Source: Turbatrix aceti (taxonomy: Eukaryota > Nematoda > Chromadorea > Rhabditida > Panagrolaimidae). From it: a stretch of 64,000 nucleotides of DNA. Positions within the stretch are counted from its first letter, which is position 1; every line of letters starts with the position of its first letter. The translations under genes were made by a program, and so were the position numbers. The DNA is taken from positions 186,001-250,000 of the forward strand of contig OZ017766.1 in assembly GCA_963969345.1 (NCBI GenBank). Direction: 5' to 3'. Shown here one piece after another: positions 11,460 to 23,393 of this stretch. The notes under the pieces were generated by a model. That model made no database searches. It was given only the letters and a program-made list of their open reading frames with translations, and had not been told where the DNA came from.

Positions 11460-14400
11460 ATGCCGCGTCTTTTTGCTGCCATCGTCGTCACACTATGTCT
11501 GTGCGGGATCTATGCCAAGCTTGAATTCGGCAATGGGGAAACGGTAGACGAGATCATAAAGCGGGAAGAAGTGGAGGATGTTTTGTACCCAGAAGATGTT
11601 CGCAAAAAAAGGCAAATAAGTCGTGCTAATTACCAAAACTATCTCAACAATATGGGAAACGTCGATTACGATGTTCGGTATGAAGAAGGTCAGTTTAGAC
11701 AGTCAGGTGTTTACTTCAAATAAGGATGTTTTAGGTTGGCAAAATATTCTCTACCCTTTTGGTTCGTGGGCACGAGATATGCAACTTATGGGTCAGGCCG
11801 GACGCGAAACGCAGACTAATCTTGGTTTCGATTGTCCGTTTTTTGGATATCGTTTTAACTACTCGTTTGTATATCCCGGAGGCTTTATCTCTTTTTCACA
11901 GCCACCATTCATCGCTCCTCCTTTCACGTTTCCCAATCCTGAGTGGCCACTGCAGCGTGATCACAGCTTCATTGCTCCCTTCTACGCAGATTCAATGTTT
12001 CAGTGGATTGGCAACGTGAAGATCAGTAACACTTTTTATCGAAGTGTTCATCGACCAAGGGTTTCTTTTGCACCTTCACAATATTCTTTAACTCGATGAT
12101 ACACACGTTTTCAGCTCGATGAAGATGACATCTACAGCTCAAGCTATCGACTAGGAATTGGTGAATCTGGGTCAGCGTCGTCCTATTACCCCGGCGGAGC
12201 CAACAGTCCCTACTTAAATACCTACACCGCTCAACAACAAGCTGCCTATTATCAAAACCTGTATGGGGGAAACGGAAACGGCTATAACACCGGCAGTGAA
12301 GGTTATTATCCTTCCTACCAGCAGCCATACAAAAGAAAGAAAAGACAGATGCCAGGCAGAACCAATCAGCCTGGAATGGTCATCGATCCAATTCTACTCG
12401 ACAACATCACCCGCGACATCCAGGAAGGATATACCGGCGCCCATGGATTTCGAGCCGAGCACGCGTTTATTGTCACGTGGTATCGAATGGCCTACGGAGG
12501 AGCACCTAGAGTATTGGACGTTTCTCAGTTTGACTACGTCAAGGATTGGCAGAACACCTTTCAACTCGTCATCGCAACCGACGAAATTAGAACGTTTGCA
12601 ATCTTCAATTACGCTCGCTTAAACTGGACGAGTTCTAATGAGGCTGGTGGTCTCAACGGCTTTGGAGGCAAGCAAGCTGCTATGGTGGGCTTCAACGGGG
12701 GTAACGGCACTGGCTGGTACGGACTGCCGTATTCCGGAGAAGGCCGCGTTTGGAAATTGGGTTATTTCTCAAACGTTCTGACGCCAGGACGTTGGATTCA
12801 TCGCATCGATGAGACCATCATTCCCGCAGGATGTACAAATGCCAGCGACGGGTATCTCCTCAGTAGCCCGCCGTGGGGTGTCATGCAGGGCTCTACAAGG
12901 CTCAATGTCTCCGGTCCTTGTCTCAAGCTTACCGATGTCATCAAGGTTTCCTTCGAAAGCTGGGTAGTTGACTGCAAGGTCATGAACAGGATAAAAGCCT
13001 CCTGTATCATGCCTATGTTTCACAAGACTGGTCTCGTGTCACTCAGGATGTCGAGAGACGGGGGGCAGAGCTATCCATTTGGAAGGTTGTTCTATGTTTG
13101 TAAGTTTTTATTTTCTATGGTGACTATAGAGCATATGGAACATTTCAGTACCTCCTCAACGAGCACCCTACACAGTGTCCTTACTGGATGACGTGCAAAA
13201 CGCACTAAATCATTGGGACAACCCAGACGCTATGCAACTGAGTCTTCGATGGCAGGCTCTGAATTTGACAAGCACAATGCAAGCCAGGGTCAATGTCAAT
13301 CTCTTTGGCTACTGGGAAGACGCAGATCGATCTCACTTTGTACACATCGATTCAGTAGCAAAGGGTATATCAAACAGTGGTCGACTGTCATTTCAGCCCC
13401 ACACATTGATTCGTGATCCACTGATTAAGGACGCCTGGAAGAATTTTCAATTCGGATTTGTTCAAGTTGCACTCGCAGATCAGGAAGAGGGAGTTCTGTG
13501 GTCAAGGCTGACACCATTCCCGTGGTACTTCAAACCTTTCTACCTTTCACACTACGGTGATACCTGGGCCACCGATCGGTGCATCGAGTGGTTCGAGTAC
13601 GACGGAATGCGTCGAAATTTCCAGATGGATCTCATTGCACGCAATCCTTGCCCGTGTCGTCTCGGACAGGCAACCGCTGACATCGGTAGATTTATGCCTA
13701 TTTTGGACTGCGACAAAGACGGTGACACCTCCTGTCCGTATAACAAGGGAGCCCAGCACTGCATCCAATCTGTGCAGGCCTCATGGGCAGGAGCCGCTCA
13801 ACAATGTTGCTACGACTTTGAAGGCTACCTCATGTTCACCGATGACTGGGAACCAGATGGTGATTACACGAGGTTGATGATATCCTGTGAGGGGCCCAGT
13901 TGACTTACGTGGAGTACTTTGCAGATTCTTCCAACCAGGAACGCCGGCCAGAGCGCATGAATACGGAGCTTATCCTTTCTTGAATCCGCCATTTATACCA
14001 TCACTTTCGCACTACCAGAATGACATCATGCCGTACAGACAATGCTGCCAGTAGGCTTTTATGAACAAATTTTGTAACACATAAAAATCTTTTCAGTTAC
14101 GCAGGACACTGCGAATTCTTTTATTGGCGCCGAATGACGGATCCATGCATCGACTACATCCCCCCCGCAGCGGGATACATCTACGGCGAACCGCACATTG
14201 TCACTTTTGATGGCACAAAATACACCTTTCCTGGCAAAGGTTACTACGTGCTTGTAATGAATGAAAATCCTCAGAACAAACTAATGGTACAAATTCGGCT
14301 AGAACAGCCTGATGATACGCTTTGTGAGTGTTTTATTTTTTTACATTTATTAACCGCCTCGGACATACAATAAGTTACAAGGATGGAGTGTTATATTTAT

Positions 14401-17400
14401 TACAAAGAAATTCTGGGTTTCGCAGTGAATACTTTTTTCGTGTTTTAAAACACGTTCTGCGAGCCGATTTTGGAATAAGGTGAAGGCCGCGACCCAGCTA
14501 ATTTACACCTTCAAATGTTTTGTGCCCAAGTTGTAGGGGGGCATATGGAAGGTTCCAAACGGGCCTTAAAAAATTTTCCAGATGCCGGATTCTGGAGCTA
14601 GGGCTTCTCGACTGTTTCGACGTCAAAATTTCAAACTGCTTCTAAAAATCTGATATTTGGCATACAGGGTAATCTTGGCACGAGAAATCGACTGGTGTAT
14701 TTGGTTTTCTCAAAAAACACCTGACTTTTTTGAAAAAATTGATTTTTGTCGATTTACCTGTATTTACCGTCAAAAATTGGCTGCGGCGTCCAGGAGAGAA
14801 CTCCACGGGAAGTATTGAAGCCGGAATCGGATAGTCCATCTTTTTAGACGTCGAATGAGGTATAACACAAAAAAAAATCGATACTATATTTTGACCATCC
14901 TTGGGTTTGAATGGCGCGCACTCGGTAAAAAGGGCCTAAATCGAGTTTCTGAAATGAATTTTTGTATAGTTGGAAAAATCTGATTTTTGCTTTCCAGGGG
15001 TAACTTGGCACGAGAAATCTATTGAAGCATACAGATTTCTCAAAAAACATCTGATTTTTATGAAATGCTTGATCTTTTTGTTCTACCGTCAATTACTGTC
15101 ACAAAATTGGCTGCGACGTCCGGGAGAAAACTTCACGGGTAGTTTTGACGCCGGCATCGGATTACACGTCTTTTTTGACGTCGAATGAGGTATGACACGA
15201 AAAAATATCGATACTATATGATGACCATATGCCGGTATTTGTCGCGCGCACTTGGTAAAAAAAGCGTGCAAACCTCTTTTTCCCGAAAAAGACGTGCGCG
15301 CTCGTAACAGGAGTCATGTTCAAAAAAACGCCCTGAAGCCAATTTTTGTTTGTTACCCTTGCGGTCATCTGGAGTTGATTGGGCATGTCCGAAGTATTGT
15401 TTTAAGCCATTGCCGCTTTTTATTGGATAATTATGAGGTGAATTACGATATTGCATAGTTTCATGTTCTTTCAATGCCAGTGGCAATACGCAAAATCTTC
15501 GAATAAAAAACGCATGTCGCTGAAAACAATATTTCGGACATGCCCAATCATCTCCAGATGACCGCAAGGGTAACAAACAAAAATTGGCTTCAGGGCGTTT
15601 TTTTGAACATGACTCCTGTTACGAGCGCGCACGTCTTTTTCGGGAAAAAGAGGCTTGCACGCTTTTTTTACCGAGTGCGCGCGACAAATACCGGCATATG
15701 GTCATCTTATAGTATCGATATTTTTTCGTGTCATACCTCATTCGACGTCAAAAAAGACGTGCAATCCGATGCCGGCGTCAAAACTACCCGTGAAGTTTTC
15801 TCCCGGACGTCGCAGCCAATTTTGTGACAGTAATTGACGGTAGAACAAAAAGATCAAGCATTTCATAAAAATCAGATGTTTTTTGAGAAATCTGTATACT
15901 TCAATAGATTTCTCGTGCCAAGTTACCCCTGGAAAGCAAAAATCAGATTTTTCCAACTATACAAAAATTCATTTCAGAAACTCGATTTAGGCCCTTTTTA
16001 CCGAGTGCGCGCCATTCAAACCCAAGGATGGTCAAAATATAGTATCGATTTTTTTTCGTGTTATACCTCATTCGACGTCTAAAAAGATGGACTATCCGAT
16101 TCCGGCTTCAAAACTTCCCGCGGAGTTCTCTCCTGGACGCCGCAGCCAATTTTTGACGGTAAATACAGGTAAATCGACAAAAATCAATTTTTTCAAAAAA
16201 GTCAGGTGTTTTTTGAGAAAACCAAATACACCAGTCGATTTCTCGTGCCAAGATTACCCTGTATGCCAAATATCAGATTTTTAGAAGCAGTTTGAAATTT
16301 TGACGTCGAAACAGTCGAGAAGCCCTAGCTCCAGAATCCGGCATCTGGAAAATTTTTTAAGGCCCGTTTGGAACCTTCCATATGCTCCCCTACAACTTGG
16401 GCACAAAACATTTGAAGGTGTAAATTAGCTGGGTCGCCGATCCCAAATCGGCTCGCAGAACGTGTTTTAAATGTTTTTAAATTTCTTACATTTTTCGTAT
16501 TACCTATTTTTTGTTTAGGGCATTCTCACGTCAACGCAACAATCATTACCGGTGTTGTGGCCCAAGAAAATGACAGCTCAATCGTGCAAGTATTTGCGCG
16601 AAAAGATCTTCGTCGATGGCGCTACAGAACAGACGTTTACGTCGATGCTTCTCGTCGTTTCTTTGACAAGCCGCACTGGAAGCTGCAGCAATTCAACGGT
16701 GTATCTCTGCGCAATCCCCTGCTTAACATGGATATGTCAGAAATTATTATCATGTTCCGCTCGGGAGTTGGCATTAAGGTGGGCGAATCAAATGGCATGC
16801 TGGACGTCGCAGTCGTCCTTCCTCCGTCGTACAATTCAACGTGTCAACCTGGACAGTCTTATACGACGACAAGTACGAATGGCAACAGATGCTATCTCAC
16901 AATGGGACTTCTGGGAACGTATAACAATAATCCAGCGGACGATTTGATGACTCTGACGGGATCTGTCTTACCGACTTCTGGTGATCTTATGAATGCGGCT
17001 TCTACACAGACTATCTACGAAAGCTTTGGCATGTATTGTGAGTTTGCATTGGCTGAAGGAGTGATGCAAGATTGTTGGATGGGTTGCAGGGCATGTCGAC
17101 GGTCGAAACAGCAGGCTGGGTAACGTTCTCTTCAGTGACAACTTTAAGCCTATCTATAATCCAGTTCTGTTCGTCAACCCTCTTTACTACCCTGTTTTTT
17201 GGCCTTCAACACTCGACCTCAATGCGTCAAAGGTGTTCAGCATGGAACAAGTCCAGGTGGACTGTATGGGTGTAGCGACGTGCGAGTACGACTTCATGAT
17301 GACGGGTAGACGAGAAGTTGCACTTGCTACGCTTCAGAAGCAGAAGGCGTTTTTGAAAGTGCAAAAAGCAGGTACCAAGCGGCGTAAGTTTTACTCATTA

Positions 17401-18133
17401 ATGTAAAACTTGTAAAACTACATTGTGTTGAATTTCAGTGGTAAGCTGTGGCCCCCTGCTAAAAAAAGAAGGCGTCATTAAAATTCCTCCGGCTGCAAAT
17501 TATCTTGACGGCGATACAGTGACCTTCAGCTGCAAGCCTAGATACGTGCTTTACGGCGATCCAGTACGACGCTGCATCAACGGCACTTGGTCTCCCGGAT
17601 GGTGGGTGTGGTGCAGAGATCGTGATCTCGAATACGTCCTCAAGTGGATGATTGCTCTTATTATAATTTTTGCCATTCTTCTAATTTTTACGATTTTTTT
17701 CTGCATTCTGTGGCACATCCGAAAGAGGAAAGAAACCAAGGCTGTAGAGGCCGGCAAGCAACCGAAGAGTGCTTATGCTTCTTACAAGAAGCAACGAAAA
17801 CGGGTTCGCCGTAGCCGGACGCCAACTAGCAGCGGCAGTCGACGGCGATCAGGTGTTCGCAACGGCACCGTTTATCCGCCGCCACCCATGCTTCCTGAGG
17901 TGCTGAGCAATGTTGGGGCTCCCATTGCTCCCCCGCCGCCCATGGTTCTGGGCCCGCAACCCGTAATTTCTCATCGCTTCGTCGTATGTTGAAAACGCAG
18001 GGATTAAAATAGTTTTGTTTTTTAGCAACGACAGCAAAGACCATCGACGGTGACAATCAGCGACAATCATCCACAAAACAACTTCCAAGAGCTTTACCGA
18101 ACTCAACCGCCATTTTCTGAATCTGCCATATGA
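11460..18133 (+). CDS. Mesh-like adhesion protein (NIDO-AMOP-VWD-sushi-TM)
   Basis: Ten exons: 11460-11688, 11735-12060, 12115-13099, 13149-13872, 13925-14050, 14097-14323, 16519-17037, 17090-17383, 17439-17983, 18026-18133; 1360 aa with consistent phases. Signal peptide [19 protein letters not shown]; two KKRQ/KRKKRQ basic sites that may be furin-cut; NIDO region ~235-400; an Ig-like/E-set part; AMOP with its CC pairs and [10 protein letters not shown] (~745-810); VWD from [13 protein letters not shown] (~820-1060); one sushi domain (~1150-1200); a transmembrane helix [21 protein letters not shown] and a basic then Pro-rich cytoplasmic tail. Known of the family: insect Mesh organises smooth septate junctions in gut epithelium; vertebrate SUSD2 is related. 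A barrier or adhesion role here is inferred. The start follows the signal peptide; the VWD intron hosts a 2-kb foldback element. Confidence 0.93.
14444..16471. mobile_element. Giant foldback element FB1 inside a mesh-like gene intron
   Basis: The two ~1-kb halves are reverse complements: ACACGTTCTGCGAGCCG at ~14450 mirrors CGGCTCGCAGAACGTGT at ~16451-16467, and the pairing continues almost unbroken to a ~110-bp spacer near 15415-15525. Outer ends read TTTAAAACACG on both arms. No coding capacity was recognised; short open frames in each arm are mirror copies. It occupies most of the intron 14324-16518, leaving both splice sites intact. Related arms occur at 35.3-37.7 kb and 42.9-45.3 kb. A target duplication could not be fixed. 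Confidence 0.9.
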
Positions 18134-18495
18134 TTATTTTGCACCAAGTTATTTTTTGGGGGAAAGGGGGGGGGGTTAAATGTAATAACTGTTATAAAAA
18201 GTTGTCAAGCATTTGTTTTGCACAAGTTGCGTCAACTTATTTCATACAGATGAAAGAGTCAAAAACAACCTCAACCGTAAACAAACTGGAATTCTTCAGT
18301 CAGCGCATGCGCTTCAACCGGATCCGGCAATTTCGGTGCATTATCATCCGTTATTGCACGCGACTGCTCACCAATTGTTGCTATTTTCTGTTATATCACA
18401 TTTTTTATTACCACGTAATTGTATTATATTTTTTGTATCAACTCTCACCTGTACAGGTGTCAACATATTGTTTCTACCGTTCTATCCGTATAGCC
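18134..18495. other. Short intergenic region between two sushi-domain genes
   Basis: 362 bp with a G-run at ~18161-18175 and T-rich sequence; a CTGTACAG acceptor-like site precedes the next start by about 38 bp. The spacing allows either separate promoters or a two-gene operon; the sequence does not decide. Confidence 0.4.
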
Positions 18496-20058
18496 ATGTG
18501 GTGTGTTTTTCTTCTTGTCTGTATTTTTTCCTACTGTCAATGCCAAAACTGCACTGAAATGGCAGAATTTCCTCCCCCAGAGCGAAAGCAGTTGAGTGAG
18601 CTTATTTCCTACTCCAACTTTTTGACGGGTCATCACCGAGATCACCTTGCTACTACGTGGAAGCCGATTAACCACACAGTAGCGCTGACCGATTATCATC
18701 AAATTGACGTCCTGGGATACGTGGTACCCGAGAACCACGATGTGGAATGCGACTGCCTGGTTAGGATTGAACAGGTGGTAGACGATCAACCGGGATTAGG
18801 AGGGCAGTTTTCGAGAGTCGGATTATTTGGTCGAATCGACCACAAACTGGTCATTGACGGCGATGAAAGAAGCTCTTTGTTTGAAAGCTACACCCCAACC
18901 GGTGAATCGTTTTTCTGCGTTGCCAAAGAAGGACACTGTGGTGCATCTGTGCCGATGTATCGATGGCTGTCAATTAATGATGTTGGTAGGTTTATTCTAC
19001 TAGAAAATTTAGCATTCATTCAAGGTGACTTCTAGACAACTTTGTAACAACCCGGAATCTCATGAGCCTCCAAACTGATCCTTCAATACTTTCCAAGGGA
19101 ATCTTGTGTTACATTTGGCCGGGTGCTCAAGCTGGCTTCATTGACCCTGAAAGCGCCGAAAGAAATCTCAATCCTTTAGTACCACCTGATTTTCCTGTGA
19201 TTAAGCCCCAGAAGGCGTGCGATCCAATCAATGAGAGCCACGGGCAGTGGACTTACTCATCTCTCAACCGTTTACCTGGAACCGTCGCTCTTCTGAACTG
19301 TCACACTGGATACAGTCTGTCACCTCCGACGATAACTGCCGTTGTCTGCCAGCGGAACGGCAACTGGCAGCCCCCTCGGTCTACTTGTCACGTTACCGGG
19401 TGCCCGCTTTTGGATGCCAATGCCACGGAAGGCAGAGTTGTTTACAGCCAGCAGATGGTTGGCAACGAGGTGTATCCCCTGACTTCAACAGCCACTCTTG
19501 TGTGCTCGGATCAGATGGACATTGGACACCAGGGCGCTGACGTTGTTTACTGTACAGATGCAGGTTGGCAGCCTCCGAGGTTGGGGATATGCGAAAAGAC
19601 GTGCCCTCTAATTCACGTAGAACACGGTCAAGTTGCCTATAGTGATCTCCATGGCTTCGAACAAAATGCAATTACAAACCGAACAACGGCTTCTGTGATT
19701 TGTAATCCAGGAACTGTGCTGGTAGGCAAAGGTACGGCAATGTGTATTGGAGGCAAGTGGACTGTCGAAAAGGTTGGCGAATGCCAGAAGCAAGGTGTGG
19801 CGTTTTGTATGAAAATCAACAAGTCATGCAAGCTGATATATTTTAGCATGTCCAACGATTAAGGTAAACAAGGGTCGCGTGACCTACCATACATCACCTA
19901 CCGGCGAAGCACTGCAACCTCCCCCGCCGGGCTCTAAAGTTCTACCCGGTGTAATTGTGCGCCTCACCTGCCCGGGTGATAGTCAGCTTTCGGAAGCCAG
20001 CGAAGCCGTTTGTCATTCATCCGAAAGCTGGCAACCAACATTAGGGCACTGCCAGTAG
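18496..20058 (+). CDS. Secreted protein with four sushi (CCP) domains
   Basis: Three exons, 18496-18985, 19036-19794, 19847-20058, encode 486 aa. The signal peptide is MWCVFLLVCIFSYCQC. Residues ~20-210 have no recognised domain but carry several cysteines. Four sushi-like modules follow (first cysteines near KACDP, TGCPL, KTCPLI and QACPTI), each with the spaced cysteines and W-x-P closing motif (WQPPRSTC, WQPPRLGIC, WTVEKVGEC, WQPTLGHC). There is no transmembrane helix or GPI-type tail, so secretion is inferred. Sushi domains mediate protein-protein contacts; the partner is unknown. It lies 362 bp after the mesh-like gene, which also carries a sushi domain, so a partnership or duplication history is possible but unproven. 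Confidence 0.85.
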
Positions 20059-20094
20059 CAATTGCATTTGTTAACTGCAAATGGATGCAGAACA

Positions 20095-20100
20095 AATAAA
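20095..20100 (+). terminator. Poly(A) signal of the sushi gene
   Basis: AATAAA 37 bp after the stop codon at 20056-20058. Confidence 0.7.
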
Positions 20101-20209
20101 GATGATTTGATTTAACACGGTACTACGGGTGCCGCCAGATTGTTTAATGGATAACCCATTCTTAATACATACAACGATTAACCCCGTAAGCAAGCAAAAA
20201 AGAAATGAT

Positions 20210-22873
20210 TCACAACCACTGAGCTGTACTGCTGGCATCGGAGTAATCGTCAGACACCACCGGAATGTCGAGGAGATTCGCTTCCATCTGCTGTCGCACC
20301 ACGTCGAGCAGAATAGACCGTTCATCACTCAAAAAGCGGTGTCTGCTGCCGACGATATGACCAATTTTTTTGAACACGCGATCTTGCTCGGTGCTTGCAG
20401 CCCGTATAGAAAGCGCTAACTGTGCCTTGGCAGCCAAGATGGGCACGCACTCACCCCGTGTAGCCCAGAAAGCCTGCACGTCGTCGAAGGTGTATTGGAT
20501 CGGCTTAGTGGGGTCAAAGGGTGGAATGTTGGATTGCTTCACCAAGGTTCGGTAACTCTCGACGTCGTTCTAAATTTCTCAGATTAATAAAATTTAAAAT
20601 TCAATTAAGGCAAACCCGGAAGGCCTCGGGCACTGTTTTTGCCTGTCCGTTTTCTACAGTTGAGTTCCAGTCACCATCCATCTGGATGTCTTCAGTCTGC
20701 TGAATAGGTGAATGAGAGTAATCACGGGCGAGGCGCTCTTCGATGACCCCCATGATGGATTGCCACTTTTCAGCGGAATAAATTTGCAGACTGAAAAAAA
20801 AAATACTGATTTCATTCGATTTCAATGATAAAAAATACCTAAATGCAAATCTCGGATCAAAAAAGCAAGCCTCCTCAACAACAGGATTGTAGGCGTAGCA
20901 GGCAAAAAAATTCTCGCATGAAGCTTTGATCGCACCCGACAGAGTGTCCGGAAGCGTCGTGTCGGTCAACCAGTGTTGGATGTGTCGCTGGAGTGCAGGA
21001 ATGATGCTACACGGTGAATCCTCTGCCTGGAAAAAACATCTATGAAGAAAAATTTTTTAAGTAGGTCACTTTGATGATTCTTAATTTTTAATCAACTGTT
21101 TTCTTTATGGCCACAAACAATTTTTTCGGAATAAAAATCTACTGAAAAGAAGGTAACTTTCGGGTAAAGCAGATGAACGAACGTGAACAAAAAAGTAATA
21201 TCGAAAAAACTTTTTTACCTCTTTTTCACCGCAATGTTTGTCGGCAAAAATAAAATTAGGTCACTAAGAAGCAGTGTTCCGCTCCGGCCAAAATCGACTC
21301 TCGACTCTGACTCAGAGTCGAGAGTCGAAAGAGTCGACTCTTTCGACTCCGAGTCAAAATAGGTTCACAGAAAATGCATCAATAAAAGCCTAAAACTGCG
21401 TGCTTTCATCGTTAACGACTTTTTATTTTACAAAATCAAAAGTTTGGCATCAAAAATGGCTACAAAAGTGTATTTTTTTTAAATTTCATCAAAGAGTCGA
21501 CTCCAAAGAGTCAAATGGTCGTTTTGTAAAAATCGACTCTCGACTCTGACTCTCGACTCTCAGAGTCAAAGAGTCGACTCTGAGTCGGAGTCAGCGGAAC
21601 ACTGCTAAGAAGCACTTTTCCGGCCGTTAGAGACAAATGGCAAAATTCAAAGTCCCCTAGGTCCCCAGACCCTTAAAAAGATACCATATTTGCTATAGAA
21701 TGCAAAAACTTGACAGCATTGATGATGGGTCCGAGAAGGTCTTTGTCATGATTCATGTTTTTTTTCAGAACGTCGTGAAAATCTTCATCGAGACCTGGAA
21801 GAATGGCAACAAAGGAGATGTCGGCGTTGAAAGCTTCCAACAGATAAATAAGGCTTAGCCACCCCATTGAGGCTGGCTGAAATAAACAAAAATATTTCAT
21901 CTAAAAATCATCAAGACATACAATTTTCAGTGGCAAAGGAGCAAAGCCAGTGAGTTTTTTCTGCGCATCCTGGTTGCCAGCAAAGAAAACGGCCAGATCG
22001 ATAATTGGGCCAACAAGCTGAGATACTTCTGGCACGGCAACGAGGCTCTTGAGTACGAGATTTAGTATCTCGGAAAAGCACGGAACACTCGGAACTGAGA
22101 TCCTCGAAAAAGTCTTGTCGAACGTAACAGCCGAAATGCTGCACAGAAAATCGTCTTGAATCTGCTGGACAATCTCAGCAAAGACATCTAAATCCGAAGT
22201 AGTCGCCTGATCTTGAAGAAAGTAAATTGGAAGTCTTTCACGACGGAGAACAAACTCATGATCGATGTAGAAAAAGATCAGACTGCAAGTAAACAATATA
22301 TAAATATCTTTACCGTTCTGGGGAACCAAAATTACCTGGCGATTCCGATATTTTCTTTGAAGCAGATATTCAGGCTTCCTTTTTTTCCGGCAACCTTACT
22401 CCGCCTGTCTTGATCAAACAAGGCCAAGTAGCTGGGACTGACGAGTCTGTAGAGATCATCCACGGTTGGAAACTGAAAAAAAAAGTTCACTCCCCTGCCA
22501 ACCTCCCGCGTGATCGAACCTGAACATTTCCCCCACTGCCCTTGAACATGTTCCTGAAGGATTCACTTTCCACAGCCTCGAACGGGATGCCGAACTCCAG
22601 CAGGTGATAAAGGATGTTCCTATGAAAGCCTTTCTCATTCAGACAGAGCTTCACGACTTTGGGCTGCTTCGGAGGCGGGGGAATGAAAGCAGCCGATTTG
22701 GTTCGACAGAATGCAAGGGGGATCACCTGGTTGCCATCTGCGTCTCTCAGGTGCAGGCTGAGATGTTTGCGCCGAGAACTCGTAGAACCGTCTTTCGGCT
22801 TGGTCAGCTGCCTGGAACATATTTTGCATCGGTAGTAGCTGCCTTCCAGAACAAAGTTTAAATGAATATCCAT
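20210..22873 (-). CDS. hAT-transposase-derived protein (BED finger plus dimerisation region)
   Basis: Seven exons: 22873-22520, 22472-22336, 22282-21922, 21876-21685, 21026-20839, 20790-20616, 20569-20210; 588 aa with all junctions in phase. The N-terminus carries a BED-like zinc finger (YYRCKIC ... RRKHLSLH). The C-terminal third contains DPRF, EERLARDY and an FWATRGECVPILAAKAQLALSI segment like the hAT C-terminal dimerisation region, then IGHIVGSRHRFLSDE. No intact hAT catalytic triad was recognised, no terminal inverted repeats flank it and six spliced introns are present, so it reads as a host-adopted gene or an old immobile copy. Role inferred: DNA binding. The ATG at 22873 is preferred because it immediately precedes the BED region; the frame is open to 23071. 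One intron contains a hAT-type MITE. Confidence 0.75.
21272..21604. mobile_element. hAT-type MITE, GAGTCGACTC family, copy 1
   Basis: Termini CAGTGTTCCGCT ... AGCGGAACACTG are flanked by a perfect 8-bp duplication CTAAGAAG (21264-21271 and 21605-21612). The subterminal parts are arrays of GACTC/GAGTC words; the ~150-bp middle is unique. The same family occurs at 46242-46626 in opposite orientation. It lies in an intron of the hAT-derived gene. Confidence 0.95.
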
Positions 22874-23393
22874 GCTGCAAAAATACTGTTTTTCTCTTCC
22901 GGTCACAACAAAGTCCACACGACGGTTCAGCAAAGGCAGAGAATAAATAGCACGGTATCGATTTTCGCATTCTTTGTGCTTGTGTGAAACCGGAACCGAG
23001 GGAAGAACCGGAACCGAGAGAGCGCAGGTCCTACATACAGCGCCTAGACAGACGCACGCCCTCGATAACATTCGTCAACGCGCCCCGTTGTTGACGAATG
23101 GACACGGAAAGGACAGCAGCGGATGTTCTCTTCTCTCTTGGTCTGAAAAAGCAGTGGGCTATGTTTTACACGAGTACAACGGGCGCATACCTTTTGTTGT
23201 CGAGGTTGGGATTTTCAAGGTATTAACCAGACTTAAAGTCTGGTTTCTATTCATCGGTAAAAGTACAGAAACAAATTAATTTTTCAAGCACCAATTCGGA
23301 TACATTGATTTCGCGATAACAAACTGACCATTATTGTGGTCATGCAACAATTAAAATGTATGGTATGTACAATCCATGAACTCAAGGGCTCCC
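22874..23393. other. Upstream region of the hAT-derived gene
   Basis: Contains a direct repeat of ACCGGAACCGAG at ~22988-23018 and a short inverted repeat GTTGACGAATG/CATTCGTCAAC around 23067-23101. The rest shows no gene. Confidence 0.4.

Noticed and set aside
15540..16284. Protein-coding frames in FB1 (also mirrored at 14642-15386)
   Set aside because: The frames are mirror images in the two arms of the foldback and show no conserved domain.
21272..21604. CRISPR-like array of GACTC repeats
   Set aside because: No regular repeat-spacer pattern; the unit is a short palindromic word inside a transposon with inverted ends, in eukaryotic sequence.
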